Shown one piece after another: positions 42,737 to 51,703 of a stretch of 64,000 nt of DNA (the first letter of the stretch is position 1; the number at the start of each line of letters is the position of its first letter). Below the pieces are notes generated by a model, which saw only the letters and a program-made list of their open reading frames with translations, made no database searches and had not been told where the DNA came from. Position numbers and translations under genes: made by a program. Location: assembly GCA_016197405.1 (NCBI GenBank), contig JACPVR010000015.1, forward strand, positions 62,001-126,000. The letters are read 5' to 3'. The DNA comes from Mycobacterium sp. GTDB lineage: Bacteria > Actinomycetota > Actinomycetes > Mycobacteriales > Mycobacteriaceae.

Positions 42737-43722
42737 GCCACGCCGAGTGCCGGGCCGATGGTGGTGTTCCAGGATTCCTGCATCTCGGATTCGAAAAGCC
42801 CCCAGGTGTGTGATCCGTCGGGGCGGACGATGTAGGTAACCGGAACGCCGGCGGCGGCGGCGTTGTCGGCGAACACCCGGGTGCTGTCGGCGACGATGCG
42901 TTCGATGAATCCGCCGGTGATGTTGGGGCCGAAGTTGTCGGGCAGTCGATCGACGGTTCCGGGGTTTCCGCTGGCCGATGCCGCGACGTACACCGCTGTG
43001 CCACGCAGCTTCTCGACGTTCTTGGACGGGTCGTGTGCCACCCACAACGGTCCGCCGCCGGGACCCCACATGGCATCGGCACTGGCGCCGCCGCCCATCA
43101 GGGTCAACCCCACCTGCTGGGAGTTGTCCGACGGGGTCAGGAAACCGCTGTAGGAACCGACAGCCTTGTAGAGCCCAGGTGCCTGGACGGCGTAGTCGAC
43201 GGCGGTGCCGCCGGTGCTGGACAGCCCACCTACGGCGTTCTTACCGTTGGTCTTGTACTGGGCGTTGATCAGCGGTGGCAGTTCCCGGGTCATGTAGGTC
43301 TGGTACTGCTTGCTCGGGTCGGCGATCCAGTCGGTGTACCAGCTGAATTGCCCGCCGAGCGGCGACACCACGTTGACGTTCTTGTCGGCGAAGAAGCCCT
43401 GGATGTCGGTCATGCCGAACCAGCTCTTGGTGCCCGGCGCCCAGTTCCCGCCGGGGTCGAGGTTGTCGCCGCCGTCGATACCGGGAAGCAGATAGAGCAC
43501 CGGCGCCCCACTTTTGGGCGCCTTGAAAACGTCGTTGACGATGATCTTGTCCATCGACGGTGAATACACCGACACCTTGTCCCAGCGGTCGTTCACCTTT
43601 TCGATTCCGGTGATATGCGCACCCTGGCCCGGCTCGGCGTACGCCAGCTCGGGTGAAAGATATGCAAAAGCCGATATCAGGACAATGGTCAGGACGGCGA
43701 TGCGGCCCCCGCGTCGTATCAC
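42733..43722 (-). CDS. Secreted antigen-85/esterase-D-like alpha/beta hydrolase
   Basis: 329 residues from GTG 43722, which gives a proper signal peptide (RRGGRIAVLTIVLISAFAYLSPELAYA); longer readings to 43833 put Arg/Cys-containing sequence ahead of it. The mature domain is that of mycolyltransferases (Ag85) and related esterases: SVYSPSMDKII, VLYLLPGIDGGDNLDPGGNW, the nucleophile region GGLSSTGGTAVDYAV and a late His in RPDGSHTWGLFESEM. The elbow (GLSST) resembles Ag85 (GLSMA) rather than GxSxG lipases. It may transfer or hydrolyse mycolates or other acyl chains in the envelope. The AT-rich 140 bp before it probably holds its promoter. Confidence 0.8.
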   Translation of the reverse strand: MIRRGGRIAVLTIVLISAFAYLSPELAYAEPGQGAHITGIEKVNDRWDKVSVYSPSMDKIIVNDVFKAPKSGAPVLYLLPGIDGGDNLDPGGNWAPGTKSWFGMTDIQGFFADKNVNVVSPLGGQFSWYTDWIADPSKQYQTYMTRELPPLINAQYKTNGKNAVGGLSSTGGTAVDYAVQAPGLYKAVGSYSGFLTPSDNSQQVGLTLMGGGASADAMWGPGGGPLWVAHDPSKNVEKLRGTAVYVAASASGNPGTVDRLPDNFGPNITGGFIERIVADSTRVFADNAAAAGVPVTYIVRPDGSHTWGLFESEMQESWNTTIGPALGVA

Positions 43723-43865
43723 CGGCTGATTATTAGCGGTGCGATCTTGATGGCGCAAGCCAAACAACGAACACTTTCCGACGAGCAAACGACCATTGAT
43801 TGCAAAGGGAAAAACAACTATTTCCGCACGCAAAAGAATGGCGTTTGCTCCGCCGTCGCGACCCG

Positions 43866-46154
43866 CTAGTCCTCTTTCCGGATCAGTTTCTGCAGCGCCG
43901 CACCGTCGGGTGCGAGCAGCTCGTCAATGCGGTCGTGGTTGACATCGGCGACCACGATCTCGCCGACATCCTGATGCACATCGCGGAAGATGCCGTGCGA
44001 CTTCATCTTCTGGGTCTGATAGATGTTGTCGTCGGTGGGCGTCACGTAATACACCGCGTCGGCCTTGAAGCGGTGGATGAGCCACAGATGGATGAGCGTC
44101 ATCAACCGCTTCTGCCGCAGCTGCTCGCCGAAGGTGTTCTGGTCACGCACCGTCAGGATGCTGCGGCCGTTGCGGTCCTTGATCGGGTCGACCAGCACAT
44201 TGGCCAGCTTCTCGTCGTCCTTGCCGTAGATGGCCAATTCGAGCACTTCACCGCCGGCGCGCAACGGCCGGAACTGGATGCGTAACTGTTCGCCGAGGTG
44301 GTAGTGCTCGCCCCACAGCGCCAGCCATTCCTCCAGCAGCTTCTTGGGCACCTCGGTCTGCACCAGATGCTGATGTTGCGTGGAGCCCTTGCCCATCGAC
44401 TTGGTGGTCGCGGTGCGGCCCGAAGAGGCAGCCAGCGCGGCGTCGCTGCGCGGTCCGCCGACCAGCGTCTGCGGTGTGCGGTAGGGAGATTCGACGAGCC
44501 GCATCTTGCGCTGCAGCCGGGCCAGTGCCAGCATGCCGTCCTGGCGTAGCGCGCCGGCGAACTCCTCGGCCGCGACACCGTCGATCTGGTGGCCGCCGTA
44601 GGTCATGAAATTGAAGACGAAGCCCATCTTGCCGATTTCCTCGGGGAAGGCCCGCATCTCGTCATCGGTCATACCGGTGGTGTCCCAGTTGAACGACGGC
44701 GACAGGTTATAGGCCAGCATCTTGTCCGGATACACCGCGTGGATGGCATCGGCGAACTGTTTGGCGTCGGCCAGGTCGGCGGTCTTGGTCTCCATCCACA
44801 GGATGTCGGCAAAAGGCGCTGCCGCAAGCGATTTCGCGATCGCATACGGGATACCGCCGCGCACCTGGTAGTAGCCCTCCGGTGTCTTGGCGCGCTCGCA
44901 GTCCCACGGCGCGTCGGCGCCGAGCTCCCGGGCCTTCTCGCGCGCGGCGTACAGCGAGGCATGCTCGGCGAACTCGCGCCACTGCGCCGCGCTCATGTCG
45001 TGCGGCTCGCCCTCGCGCTCACGGAACTCCAGGAGTTCGGCGACCGCTTCGCCGTAGGTTTGCAGCCCGGCATCGGCCTGCCAGGCATCGACGAACTTCG
45101 ACTCGACCTCGTCGAACAGTGCATCCACCGATTGCTCGGTGCCGTCGCGCCGGGTGGCGGCGGCCTCCCGCACGGCGGCCAGCAGACCGTGCCGGTCCAA
45201 CCACGCGACGGCGACGGCGTATTCACCCTCGGGCAGCGCATAGAGCAGATGGCCGTTGAGTTCGGTGACACCGGCCTCGTAGAAACTGCGGACCAGTGCC
45301 AGGAAGCACGCCTTGTACGGCGGCACCTTGAGGTTGGTGGCGCCCAGCAGGAACGGCTGGTCACGTTCGTCGGCCCGACTGTCGATCAGGTTGGCCGCCT
45401 CGGCATCGGTGCGCGCCACGATGATGCCCGGCACCCGCATGATGTCGAGCTGGAACCGGGCGGTGTTGAGCCGCTTGATCTGCTCATCCGAGGGCACCAG
45501 AACCTTGCCGCCCTGATGGCCGCACTTCTTGGTGCCCGGCCGCTGATCTTCGATGTGATAACCGGGTACCCCGGCCTCGACGAAACGCCGAATCAGGTTG
45601 CGGACGTGCGGATCTCCACCGTGACCGGTATCGGCGTCGGCGATGATGAAAGGCCGGAAATCGGTGGCCGGGGTGGCGGCGCGCTGTTCGGGGGTCATCC
45701 GCAGCCGCAGGTACTGCTGATTGCGGTCGGCGGTCAGCAGAGCGCGCACCAGACCGGCGGCCTCGTCGGGCACCTGGCTCAGCGGATAACTGGCCAGATC
45801 AGGTCCCGGATCCTCGCTCAGCGACCCCTTGGCCGATGTCGCCCAGCCACCGAGGTAGATGCCCTCGATGCCCTGGCGTTTGATGGTGACCGCCTGCCCC
45901 GGCGAGTACGGGCCGAACGTCGTGATGCTCTTGTGCTGGGAGAACAACTCCCGCAGACGGGCGTAGAACGCCGTCGCGGCGTCGCGCGCGACGACATACT
46001 CGGTGGGGATGGTGCCGCGCTGCTCGGCGACCTGACGCGCGGTGTAGAGCCGGGTGATGCCCTCGAAACGCGGACTGTCGATATACCGCTGAGTGGCGGC
46101 GACATCGTCTTCGAACGGTGTCTGAGCCTGGGGTTCCGCTTCGATTATCGACAT
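43866..46154 (-). CDS. aceA: Isocitrate lyase, long ICL2 type
   Basis: 762 residues, much longer than ICL1 (about 430), matching mycobacterial ICL2 (aceA2/aceAb). The catalytic signature [12 protein letters not shown] lies near residue 206 with the active-site Cys; other conserved blocks are [43 protein letters not shown] and [13 protein letters not shown]. The C-terminal extension ([19 protein letters not shown] to the end) is the ICL2-specific domain, reported to sense acetyl-CoA or propionyl-CoA. It cleaves isocitrate to glyoxylate and succinate (glyoxylate shunt) and can act on methylisocitrate. In M. tuberculosis H37Rv the homologue is split; here the frame is intact. Confidence 0.94.
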   Translation of the reverse strand: MSIIEAEPQAQTPFEDDVAATQRYIDSPRFEGITRLYTARQVAEQRGTIPTEYVVARDAATAFYARLRELFSQHKSITTFGPYSPGQAVTIKRQGIEGIYLGGWATSAKGSLSEDPGPDLASYPLSQVPDEAAGLVRALLTADRNQQYLRLRMTPEQRAATPATDFRPFIIADADTGHGGDPHVRNLIRRFVEAGVPGYHIEDQRPGTKKCGHQGGKVLVPSDEQIKRLNTARFQLDIMRVPGIIVARTDAEAANLIDSRADERDQPFLLGATNLKVPPYKACFLALVRSFYEAGVTELNGHLLYALPEGEYAVAVAWLDRHGLLAAVREAAATRRDGTEQSVDALFDEVESKFVDAWQADAGLQTYGEAVAELLEFREREGEPHDMSAAQWREFAEHASLYAAREKARELGADAPWDCERAKTPEGYYQVRGGIPYAIAKSLAAAPFADILWMETKTADLADAKQFADAIHAVYPDKMLAYNLSPSFNWDTTGMTDDEMRAFPEEIGKMGFVFNFMTYGGHQIDGVAAEEFAGALRQDGMLALARLQRKMRLVESPYRTPQTLVGGPRSDAALAASSGRTATTKSMGKGSTQHQHLVQTEVPKKLLEEWLALWGEHYHLGEQLRIQFRPLRAGGEVLELAIYGKDDEKLANVLVDPIKDRNGRSILTVRDQNTFGEQLRQKRLMTLIHLWLIHRFKADAVYYVTPTDDNIYQTQKMKSHGIFRDVHQDVGEIVVADVNHDRIDELLAPDGAALQKLIRKED

Positions 46155-46212
46155 GCCTCTGCGCTCCTCGCTGAGCCGGAATTCTGCGTCTGTGACAGCG
46201 AGTCTATTGCGG

Positions 46213-47127
46213 TTACCGGACGGTAAGGACGGCTTTGCCTGCGACCGTGCGATTCAGTAGGGCCTCGGCCGCGCCGGACACATTGGTCCAGGAATCCCGC
46301 AGTCCGATCTGCGGGTCGAGTTCGCCGTCGGCCAGCAGCGTCAGCAGATAGCGCAGGTCGGCGTCGAACGGGGCGCGAACCGTGAACGGCTCGATTCGCC
46401 TGCGCCCGCCCAGCCGGCGCTGCTCCTCGAAATCGATGGTGGTGGGCTGTCCTGATGCCATGCCGATCGATTGCACCGAACCGCCGTCGGCCACTTTCGA
46501 GAACGCGTCGGCCAGCAGTTGACCGCCGACATTGTCGAGCACCCCGAAAACCGGCTCGGTGACACTGTCGAGGCCCACCACGACCTCGGCTGCCCCCAAT
46601 TTGTCCAGCCCCGCACCGCGTGCGGGGCTACCGACCGCGGCGACGACGTGCGCACCGGCCCGCGCGGCCAGCTGCACTGCGAAGCGGCCGACACCGCCGG
46701 ACGCGCCGGTGATCAGGACGCGTCTGCCGACGACGGGACCCAGCGCGCGCAGCGCCTGCAGTGCCGTCACCGCGGCCACCGGCAGGGCCGCGGCCTCTTC
46801 GAACTCGACGAACGGCGGCAGCTCGGCGAGATTCTCGGTCGCCACCGCCCGCTGCTCGGCCCAGCCGCCTTCACCGTCGAAGCCGACGACACGGGTGCCG
46901 GCCGGCGGGCCGGATCCGTCGGCCGCGGCCGCTACGACGACACCGGCGGCATCCCAGCCGGGTATTTCGCCCGGTTGGCGCATGCGGTCGATCCAGTGCA
47001 CTTCGCCGAAGTTGAGGCCGATGGCATACACATCGATGAGGGCTTGGCCGGGCGCCGGCACGGGCGCCGCGGTCTCGTCCATCCGCAGCTTGGCCGGAGC
47101 ATCAGGGTCATAGACGATGGCGCGCAT
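46213..47127 (-). CDS. Zinc-binding/quinone oxidoreductase-type dehydrogenase (MDR family)
   Basis: 304 residues. Medium-chain dehydrogenase/reductase of the quinone-oxidoreductase subgroup: the GroES-like half contains [30 protein letters not shown], and the NADPH Rossmann half has [32 protein letters not shown]. No catalytic zinc Cys/His set is seen, as expected for the quinone-oxidoreductase group. It probably reduces enones or quinones with NADPH. It stands between ICL2 and an aldo/keto reductase on the same strand, with gaps of about 50 bp on both sides. Confidence 0.82.
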   Translation of the reverse strand: MRAIVYDPDAPAKLRMDETAAPVPAPGQALIDVYAIGLNFGEVHWIDRMRQPGEIPGWDAAGVVVAAAADGSGPPAGTRVVGFDGEGGWAEQRAVATENLAELPPFVEFEEAAALPVAAVTALQALRALGPVVGRRVLITGASGGVGRFAVQLAARAGAHVVAAVGSPARGAGLDKLGAAEVVVGLDSVTEPVFGVLDNVGGQLLADAFSKVADGGSVQSIGMASGQPTTIDFEEQRRLGGRRRIEPFTVRAPFDADLRYLLTLLADGELDPQIGLRDSWTNVSGAAEALLNRTVAGKAVLTVR

Positions 47128-47177
47128 GATCGCGCCAACCGCGGCGAGCGCCGGTGTATTCCCGCCGCCCGTGCCGG

Positions 47178-48146
47178 CTAAACCCCGATCTTCTCCCGGA
47201 CCGAGTCGACGAAACTTCGCACCGAGGACACCGGGTGGAAAGCGCGGGCCGCTGCCGTCAGGGCCGATTGCGCCTCGGGCGACAACTCGATATCGGCGGC
47301 CGCCACATTGAATTCCAGCTGCTCGACACTGGAGGCGCCCGGAATGGCAACGACACCAGGCAGATTCAGCAGCCAGGCCAGTGCCACCTGTGGCGGTTTC
47401 GCCGAGACCTGCCCCGCGACATCGCGCAGTGTGTCCAGCAGCGGTTCGATGCGTCTGAGATTCTCGGTGCCGAACAGCCGGTTCGCGGCCCTTACACCGC
47501 CGGGACGGTTGTCGACACCGTATTTTCCGCCGAGCAGGCCCTGGGCCAACGGGCTGTAGGCGATCACCATGCGGTTCTCGCGTTCGGCGAACGGCACCAG
47601 GTCCTCGAGCGGTTCCGGGTGGGCCAGTGAGAAGTGCACCTGATTGCTGATCACCGGGCGTCCGAGAGCGGCATCGGCTTTGCGCCAGCGGTCCAGCGAG
47701 TAGTTCGAGACGCCGGCCGCACCGATGCGGCCACTATCGAGCAGCTCGCGCATCCCGGGCATGATCACCGAATCGGGCACCACCGGATTGGGTTGGTGGA
47801 TCTGGTAGAGCGGGATGCGGTCGAGACCCAGCCGGCGCGCACTGGCTTCCTCGCGCTGTCTGACGATCGCCGGGAACGTGGCGACCGGGAAGATCTTGCT
47901 GGCCACGACCACGTCACCACGGGCGTCGCCGAGCGCGTCACCGAGGATGCGTTCACTCTTCCCGGTTCCGTAGATCTCGGCGGTGTCGAAAAGCGTGACG
48001 CCCAGTGCGAGGGCGCGGGTCACGATCTCTTTCGCCGGGCCGGTGGCGTAGCTGTCGCCGTAGCCCCACTCCCGGGAACCGAACTGCCAGGTACCCAGCC
48101 CGATCCGGCTGACTTCTCCGAGGCCGTCGACATTGAGGTACTTCAT
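47178..48146 (-). CDS. Aldo/keto reductase
   Basis: 322 residues. The AKR tetrad is visible: Asp and Tyr in TLFDTAEIYGTGKSERILG, Lys in VVASKIFPV and His in RIPLYQIHQPNPV. The C-terminal NADPH-binding part is AWLLNLPGVVAIPGASSVEQLEFN. Typical AKR length. It reduces carbonyls with NADPH; the physiological substrate cannot be told. Downstream by 50 bp on the same strand is the quinone-oxidoreductase-like gene, which may be co-transcribed. Confidence 0.88.
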   Translation of the reverse strand: MKYLNVDGLGEVSRIGLGTWQFGSREWGYGDSYATGPAKEIVTRALALGVTLFDTAEIYGTGKSERILGDALGDARGDVVVASKIFPVATFPAIVRQREEASARRLGLDRIPLYQIHQPNPVVPDSVIMPGMRELLDSGRIGAAGVSNYSLDRWRKADAALGRPVISNQVHFSLAHPEPLEDLVPFAERENRMVIAYSPLAQGLLGGKYGVDNRPGGVRAANRLFGTENLRRIEPLLDTLRDVAGQVSAKPPQVALAWLLNLPGVVAIPGASSVEQLEFNVAAADIELSPEAQSALTAAARAFHPVSSVRSFVDSVREKIGV

Positions 48147-48180
48147 GACCTCACCGTACTGATGCCGGGAGTGTGGGGTG

Positions 48181-48915
48181 TCAGATCGCGGCGCTCAGGG
48201 CGTTCATCACAACCTCGGCCTCGGTTCGGTTCTGATAGAGCCGCCATGCCGACTCGGCCAGGACGTCGGGATCGAGCAAACCGGCCGGCGCTGCGCCGAA
48301 CGCCGAGGTTCCGGCCGTCATCGCGGTGTGGATATCGCTGCGCTCGATGAGCCCGCCGACGGTCACGGTCCCGGCGTAGACCCCGGCGGGGGCGAGCGCG
48401 GCGTGCAGCGTCAGGGCGTACATTCGCAGCGCGGCGCCGGCCAGCGCCAGACCGCCCAACGGTGGCATGGGAACCACACTGCTCAGGCCTCCGGCGAACA
48501 GCAGCCCGCCCGAGCCGCGCGCGGTGAGCTCGGGAATGAGCAATGACGCGAAGTCGACCGCCGGGACGACGCTGCGCAGCGCCTTGTTGGCGCCTGTGGC
48601 GTCCAGTTCGGTGATATCGCGTGGCGCGACATCGAATCCGGCCGGACCGTAGTAGCCGACATCGATGCGACCGAACAGATTTCGGGTGCCGTCGACGACG
48701 TTGCGCAGTGCCGACGGGTCGCTGATATCGGCCCGGAAAGCGGCGGCCTCCACACCGGCACGGGCCAGCGAATCCAGGTATGTGGCGTGCCGGGCATCGC
48801 TGCGGGACACCAGGACGACGGAGTAACCCTCGGCGCCGAAACGGTGCGCGATCGACAAACCGAGGCCGGGTCCGGCGCCGAGGACAAGCAGCACGCGCGG
48901 CGAAGTTGAGGTCAT
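48181..48915 (-). CDS. SDR-fold protein lacking the catalytic Tyr and Lys
   Basis: 244 residues from ATG 48915, followed by a clean Rossmann glycine motif (LVLGAGPGLGLSIAHRFGAEG). RADISDPSALRNVV and GRIDVGYYGPAG fit an SDR of the classical type. At the position of the YxxxK motif the sequence reads GGLALAGAALRMYALTL: aligning AALRMY with the usual KAALR puts Leu156 for Tyr and Gly160 for Lys. A Ser remains in AGGLSSV. It may bind NAD(P) without redox catalysis or use other residues. It is divergent from a TetR gene with an 11-bp inverted repeat between and inside the two starts, so it is probably the TetR target. Confidence 0.78.
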   Translation of the reverse strand: MTSTSPRVLLVLGAGPGLGLSIAHRFGAEGYSVVLVSRSDARHATYLDSLARAGVEAAAFRADISDPSALRNVVDGTRNLFGRIDVGYYGPAGFDVAPRDITELDATGANKALRSVVPAVDFASLLIPELTARGSGGLLFAGGLSSVVPMPPLGGLALAGAALRMYALTLHAALAPAGVYAGTVTVGGLIERSDIHTAMTAGTSAFGAAPAGLLDPDVLAESAWRLYQNRTEAEVVMNALSAAI

Positions 48916-48956
48916 CCTCAAGTTGATACCATAAACTGAGGTGGCCCTCAACTTCG
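48901..48956. promoter_or_regulatory. Inverted repeat between divergent SDR and tetR genes, likely TetR operator
   Basis: CGAAGTTGAGG (48901-48911) is perfectly repeated in inverse as CCTCAACTTCG (48946-48956). A second, imperfect pair (CCTCAAGTT at 48915-48923, AAACTGAGG at 48933-48941) nests inside. One outer arm falls within the first codons of the SDR gene, the other upstream of the TetR GTG. Confidence 0.5.
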
Positions 48957-48970
48957 TTTACACTGCCCAG

Positions 48971-49522
48971 GTGACCACTCTGCGCGCCGACGCCGCCCGC
49001 AACCGCGACCGCCTCATCGCGGCCGCGGCCGAGCTGTTCGCCGAGCGCGGCGTCAACGCACCGCTGGAAGAGGTGGCCAAACGGGCCGGGGTCAGCATCG
49101 GCACGCTGTACAACCACTTCCCGAACCGTGGTGCCTTATTGGATGCGGTTCTGCCGGAACGACTTTCCGAGATCCGGGAACTGGCCTGCGCGGCTCTGAG
49201 TGCGGCCGACCCATGGCAAGGCTTCTCGGAGTTCCTTCATGGGATGTTCGCGGTGCAGGCGGGGGACAAGGCCTTCAACGACGCGATTGCGCGCAGTCCG
49301 GTGGGACCGGTCGACGTCGCCGCCGAATGTGGGCAGTCCGGCGGTGTACTGATCGATGTCGTCGACAGGGCCCATTCCGCCGGGGTCCTGCGCGCCGACT
49401 TCGGCGCAGAGGATCTGGCAACGCTGATCTGGGCGATGTCGAAGGTCATCGCGATGTCTGCCGATGACGACACCGTCTGGCGGCGTCACCTGGGTTTCCT
49501 GCTGGACGGATTGCGCGCCTAG
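48971..49522 (+). CDS. TetR-family transcriptional regulator
   Basis: 183 residues from GTG 48971 (VTTLRADAARNRDRL); an earlier GTG at 48941 would put the operator arm inside the gene. The N-terminal helix-turn-helix (RLIAAAAELFAERG; LEEVAKRAGVSIGTLYNHFPNRGALLDAV) is classic TetR; the C-terminal helical domain binds an unknown ligand. It probably represses the divergent SDR gene and itself through the inverted repeat at 48901-48956. Its stop overlaps the convergent gene at 49519 by 4 bp. Confidence 0.87.
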   Translation: MTTLRADAARNRDRLIAAAAELFAERGVNAPLEEVAKRAGVSIGTLYNHFPNRGALLDAVLPERLSEIRELACAALSAADPWQGFSEFLHGMFAVQAGDKAFNDAIARSPVGPVDVAAECGQSGGVLIDVVDRAHSAGVLRADFGAEDLATLIWAMSKVIAMSADDDTVWRRHLGFLLDGLRA

Positions 49523-50487
49523 CCTGCGGCGTCCCACCACGTCAGTACGCGGGTACCGATCAGGGTCAGCCACTTCGACGGCTCGCCGGGGGCCACATCG
49601 ACCTCGAACCAGACCCGTCCGGGATGTCTGCTCGCCTGCAGCCAGGTGCCGTCGGGCTGCCGGGCCGCGCGGATCATCTCGATCGCCTCGGCAAGGCGGG
49701 GATCGGGCGCGGTGCCGTCCGGCAGCGAGACCTCGCGAAAGAAGTCCGCGGCATTGAGCACGCTGTACACCCACCGGAACGGGTAGCAGAAGGAATCAAC
49801 CCACGGCCCCACCCGGTCACCGGTGGACAACCGGCGAAAAAGGTTGCGCTGCAGCAGATATTCCTGCCCACTGTGGCGTGCGGCCCGCGATGGCCCGCTG
49901 CCACCGGTCGCCGCTTCATAGGCCAGGAGCCCTTTGAGGGAGTTGAGCGTGGAATGAAAAGACGACCGCTCCGAACCCTCGACCCACTCGCAGTTCCAGC
50001 CGCCGTCGGCCAACCGGTGCTCGACGAACCAGTCCGCGATGCCGGTGACATCGGCGCCCAGCCACGCGCCGTTGGCCAACGTCCAGCCGTTGATACAGCA
50101 GTCCACCTCGCCGTCCCAGTACGGCAGATCCTCGTACTCCCATCGGGAATGCTCGGCCAGCAGTTCGGCGGTGTTGTTCGTCTTCAGCGGGTCGGCAGGC
50201 ATACCCCACTCCCGCAGCAAGTTCAGCGTCCACGTGGTCGCCGTCCACGGCTGGCCCTCGTCGGCTTCGGGTCCGTCGAAGTCGAAGCCGGCAGGAAAGA
50301 ACGCACCGCCCGCCCATTGACCGTCGCCGTCCTGCAGCGCGAGCAGCTGGGCGCCGAACCCTTCGGTGGGTATGCGGGCGCGGGTCGCCTCCCAGACCTC
50401 GGCGGGTGCCCCCACCAGATCGCGTTCGACCTGCCAGCGCAATGCCGGGTCAGAGTCCAGCAGCCAGTCCAGGGGTGCCTCGGCCAT
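49519..50487 (-). CDS. Squalene-cyclase/prenyltransferase-like (alpha/alpha-barrel) protein
   Basis: 322 residues from ATG 50487 (MAEAPLDWLLDSDPALRW). Repeated short motifs with Gly and Trp (LQDGDGQWAGG, LADGGWNCEWVEGSE, RQPDGTWLQ) are like the QW repeats of terpenoid cyclases and related alpha/alpha toroids. The catalytic DxDD motif of squalene-hopene cyclases was not seen, and the protein is about half their length, so enzymatic activity is doubtful. There is no membrane segment. It follows the P450 gene after about 30 bp on the same strand and may belong to that operon. Confidence 0.6.
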   Translation of the reverse strand: MAEAPLDWLLDSDPALRWQVERDLVGAPAEVWEATRARIPTEGFGAQLLALQDGDGQWAGGAFFPAGFDFDGPEADEGQPWTATTWTLNLLREWGMPADPLKTNNTAELLAEHSRWEYEDLPYWDGEVDCCINGWTLANGAWLGADVTGIADWFVEHRLADGGWNCEWVEGSERSSFHSTLNSLKGLLAYEAATGGSGPSRAARHSGQEYLLQRNLFRRLSTGDRVGPWVDSFCYPFRWVYSVLNAADFFREVSLPDGTAPDPRLAEAIEMIRAARQPDGTWLQASRHPGRVWFEVDVAPGEPSKWLTLIGTRVLTWWDAAG

Positions 50488-50515
50488 AGTGCACAGTAAC
50501 GGCACCGCAGTGCGG

Positions 50516-51703
50516 TCAGGCGCCGATGAGCTTCAGCGGCAGGCGTTCGTGTCGTCGGATGATGTTGTTGATCGCCCAGATGGGCGTACCGCTGAGCTCG
50601 ATGCGCTCTACGCGTTCCACCAGCGCTCGCAGCATGGCGGTGGTTTCCAGCCGTGCCAGCGCCTGACCGGCGCAGGCATGTGCGCCGTTGCCGAACCCGA
50701 GGTGCCGCTTGGCGTCGCGGCGGATGTCGAACACGTTCGGGGTCTCCCATTCGCGTTCGTCCCGGTTGGCGGAGGCGTACAACACCAGCACCCGCGAGCC
50801 GGCGGCTATCGGCGTCGATGCAATCTCGGTGTCCTGGCAGACCTTTCGCGCGAAGGCGCGTAGCGGGGCCTCGTAGCGGATCACCTCGTTGACCGCATCG
50901 GGGATCAGCGCCGGGTCGTCGCGCAGCAGCTGCCATTGTTCCGGATGCGTGGCGAACAGATGTAGCGCATTGGCGATCGCGCTGATCGTGGTGTCCAGCG
51001 ACGGCGCGATGTAGTCGATCATCAGCGGGGCACATTCGGCATAGGAGATCTTGCCGGCATCAGCGGCCAGCAGCACATCGTGACCGAGGCTGCCGTCGAG
51101 CATGGTGCGGTCACGGACGACTCGGCGCGCGAACTGCAGCATCCGGGTGCTGCCGGGCACGGCCCGGACCGCATGCCGGTTCAGTGGGCCGAGTATGTCG
51201 AATGTGGCTCCGCCCCAGGCGAGTAGGTGCTCGCGCTGGTTGCGCGGCCAGCCCACCAGATCGGGTACCACCGCCAACGGCAGGGCCGAGGCGACGTCGG
51301 CGACACCGTCCACGACACCGCGCGCCAGAGCGGCATCGACCACTGCCGCGGCCTGCTCGTCGACATTCGCACTGATGGCATGCAGGGCGCGCGGCAGCAT
51401 CCGGTGCGCGAGCAGCTTGCGCCGCTGTTCGTGTTCGGCGCCGTCACTGTTGAGAGTGGTGCCGCGCGAGAGCCGGTTGCTGACCGGATTGAGCGCGACA
51501 CCCTCGCCGGAGATGAATGTCTTATCGTCCCGCAGAACGGTTTTGCACTCGGCATACCGGGGCAACGCGTACACGCGTTGGCGCGGTAGCCATACCACCG
51601 GTCCCAGATCGCGCAGTGCAGCATAGTGCGGGTACGGGTCGATGATGGCGGCCGTGCGGTAGATATCGGGCCGGTACACCGGGGCATCGCCGTGGGTTCT
51701 CAT
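50516..51703 (-). CDS. Cytochrome P450
   Basis: 395 residues from ATG 51703, overlapping the monooxygenase stop as ATGA; longer readings to 52018 are Arg-rich and lie inside that gene. Key motifs: an I-helix region DYIAPSLDTTISAIAN, ExxR in NEVIRYEAPLR, and the haem Cys loop GFGNGAHACAGQALARLET. It lacks a membrane anchor, as in typical soluble bacterial P450s that take electrons from ferredoxin. It belongs to the leftward aromatic-degradation operon and probably hydroxylates or demethylates the substrate before ring cleavage. No ferredoxin gene is adjacent. Confidence 0.93.
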   Translation of the reverse strand: MRTHGDAPVYRPDIYRTAAIIDPYPHYAALRDLGPVVWLPRQRVYALPRYAECKTVLRDDKTFISGEGVALNPVSNRLSRGTTLNSDGAEHEQRRKLLAHRMLPRALHAISANVDEQAAAVVDAALARGVVDGVADVASALPLAVVPDLVGWPRNQREHLLAWGGATFDILGPLNRHAVRAVPGSTRMLQFARRVVRDRTMLDGSLGHDVLLAADAGKISYAECAPLMIDYIAPSLDTTISAIANALHLFATHPEQWQLLRDDPALIPDAVNEVIRYEAPLRAFARKVCQDTEIASTPIAAGSRVLVLYASANRDEREWETPNVFDIRRDAKRHLGFGNGAHACAGQALARLETTAMLRALVERVERIELSGTPIWAINNIIRRHERLPLKLIGA

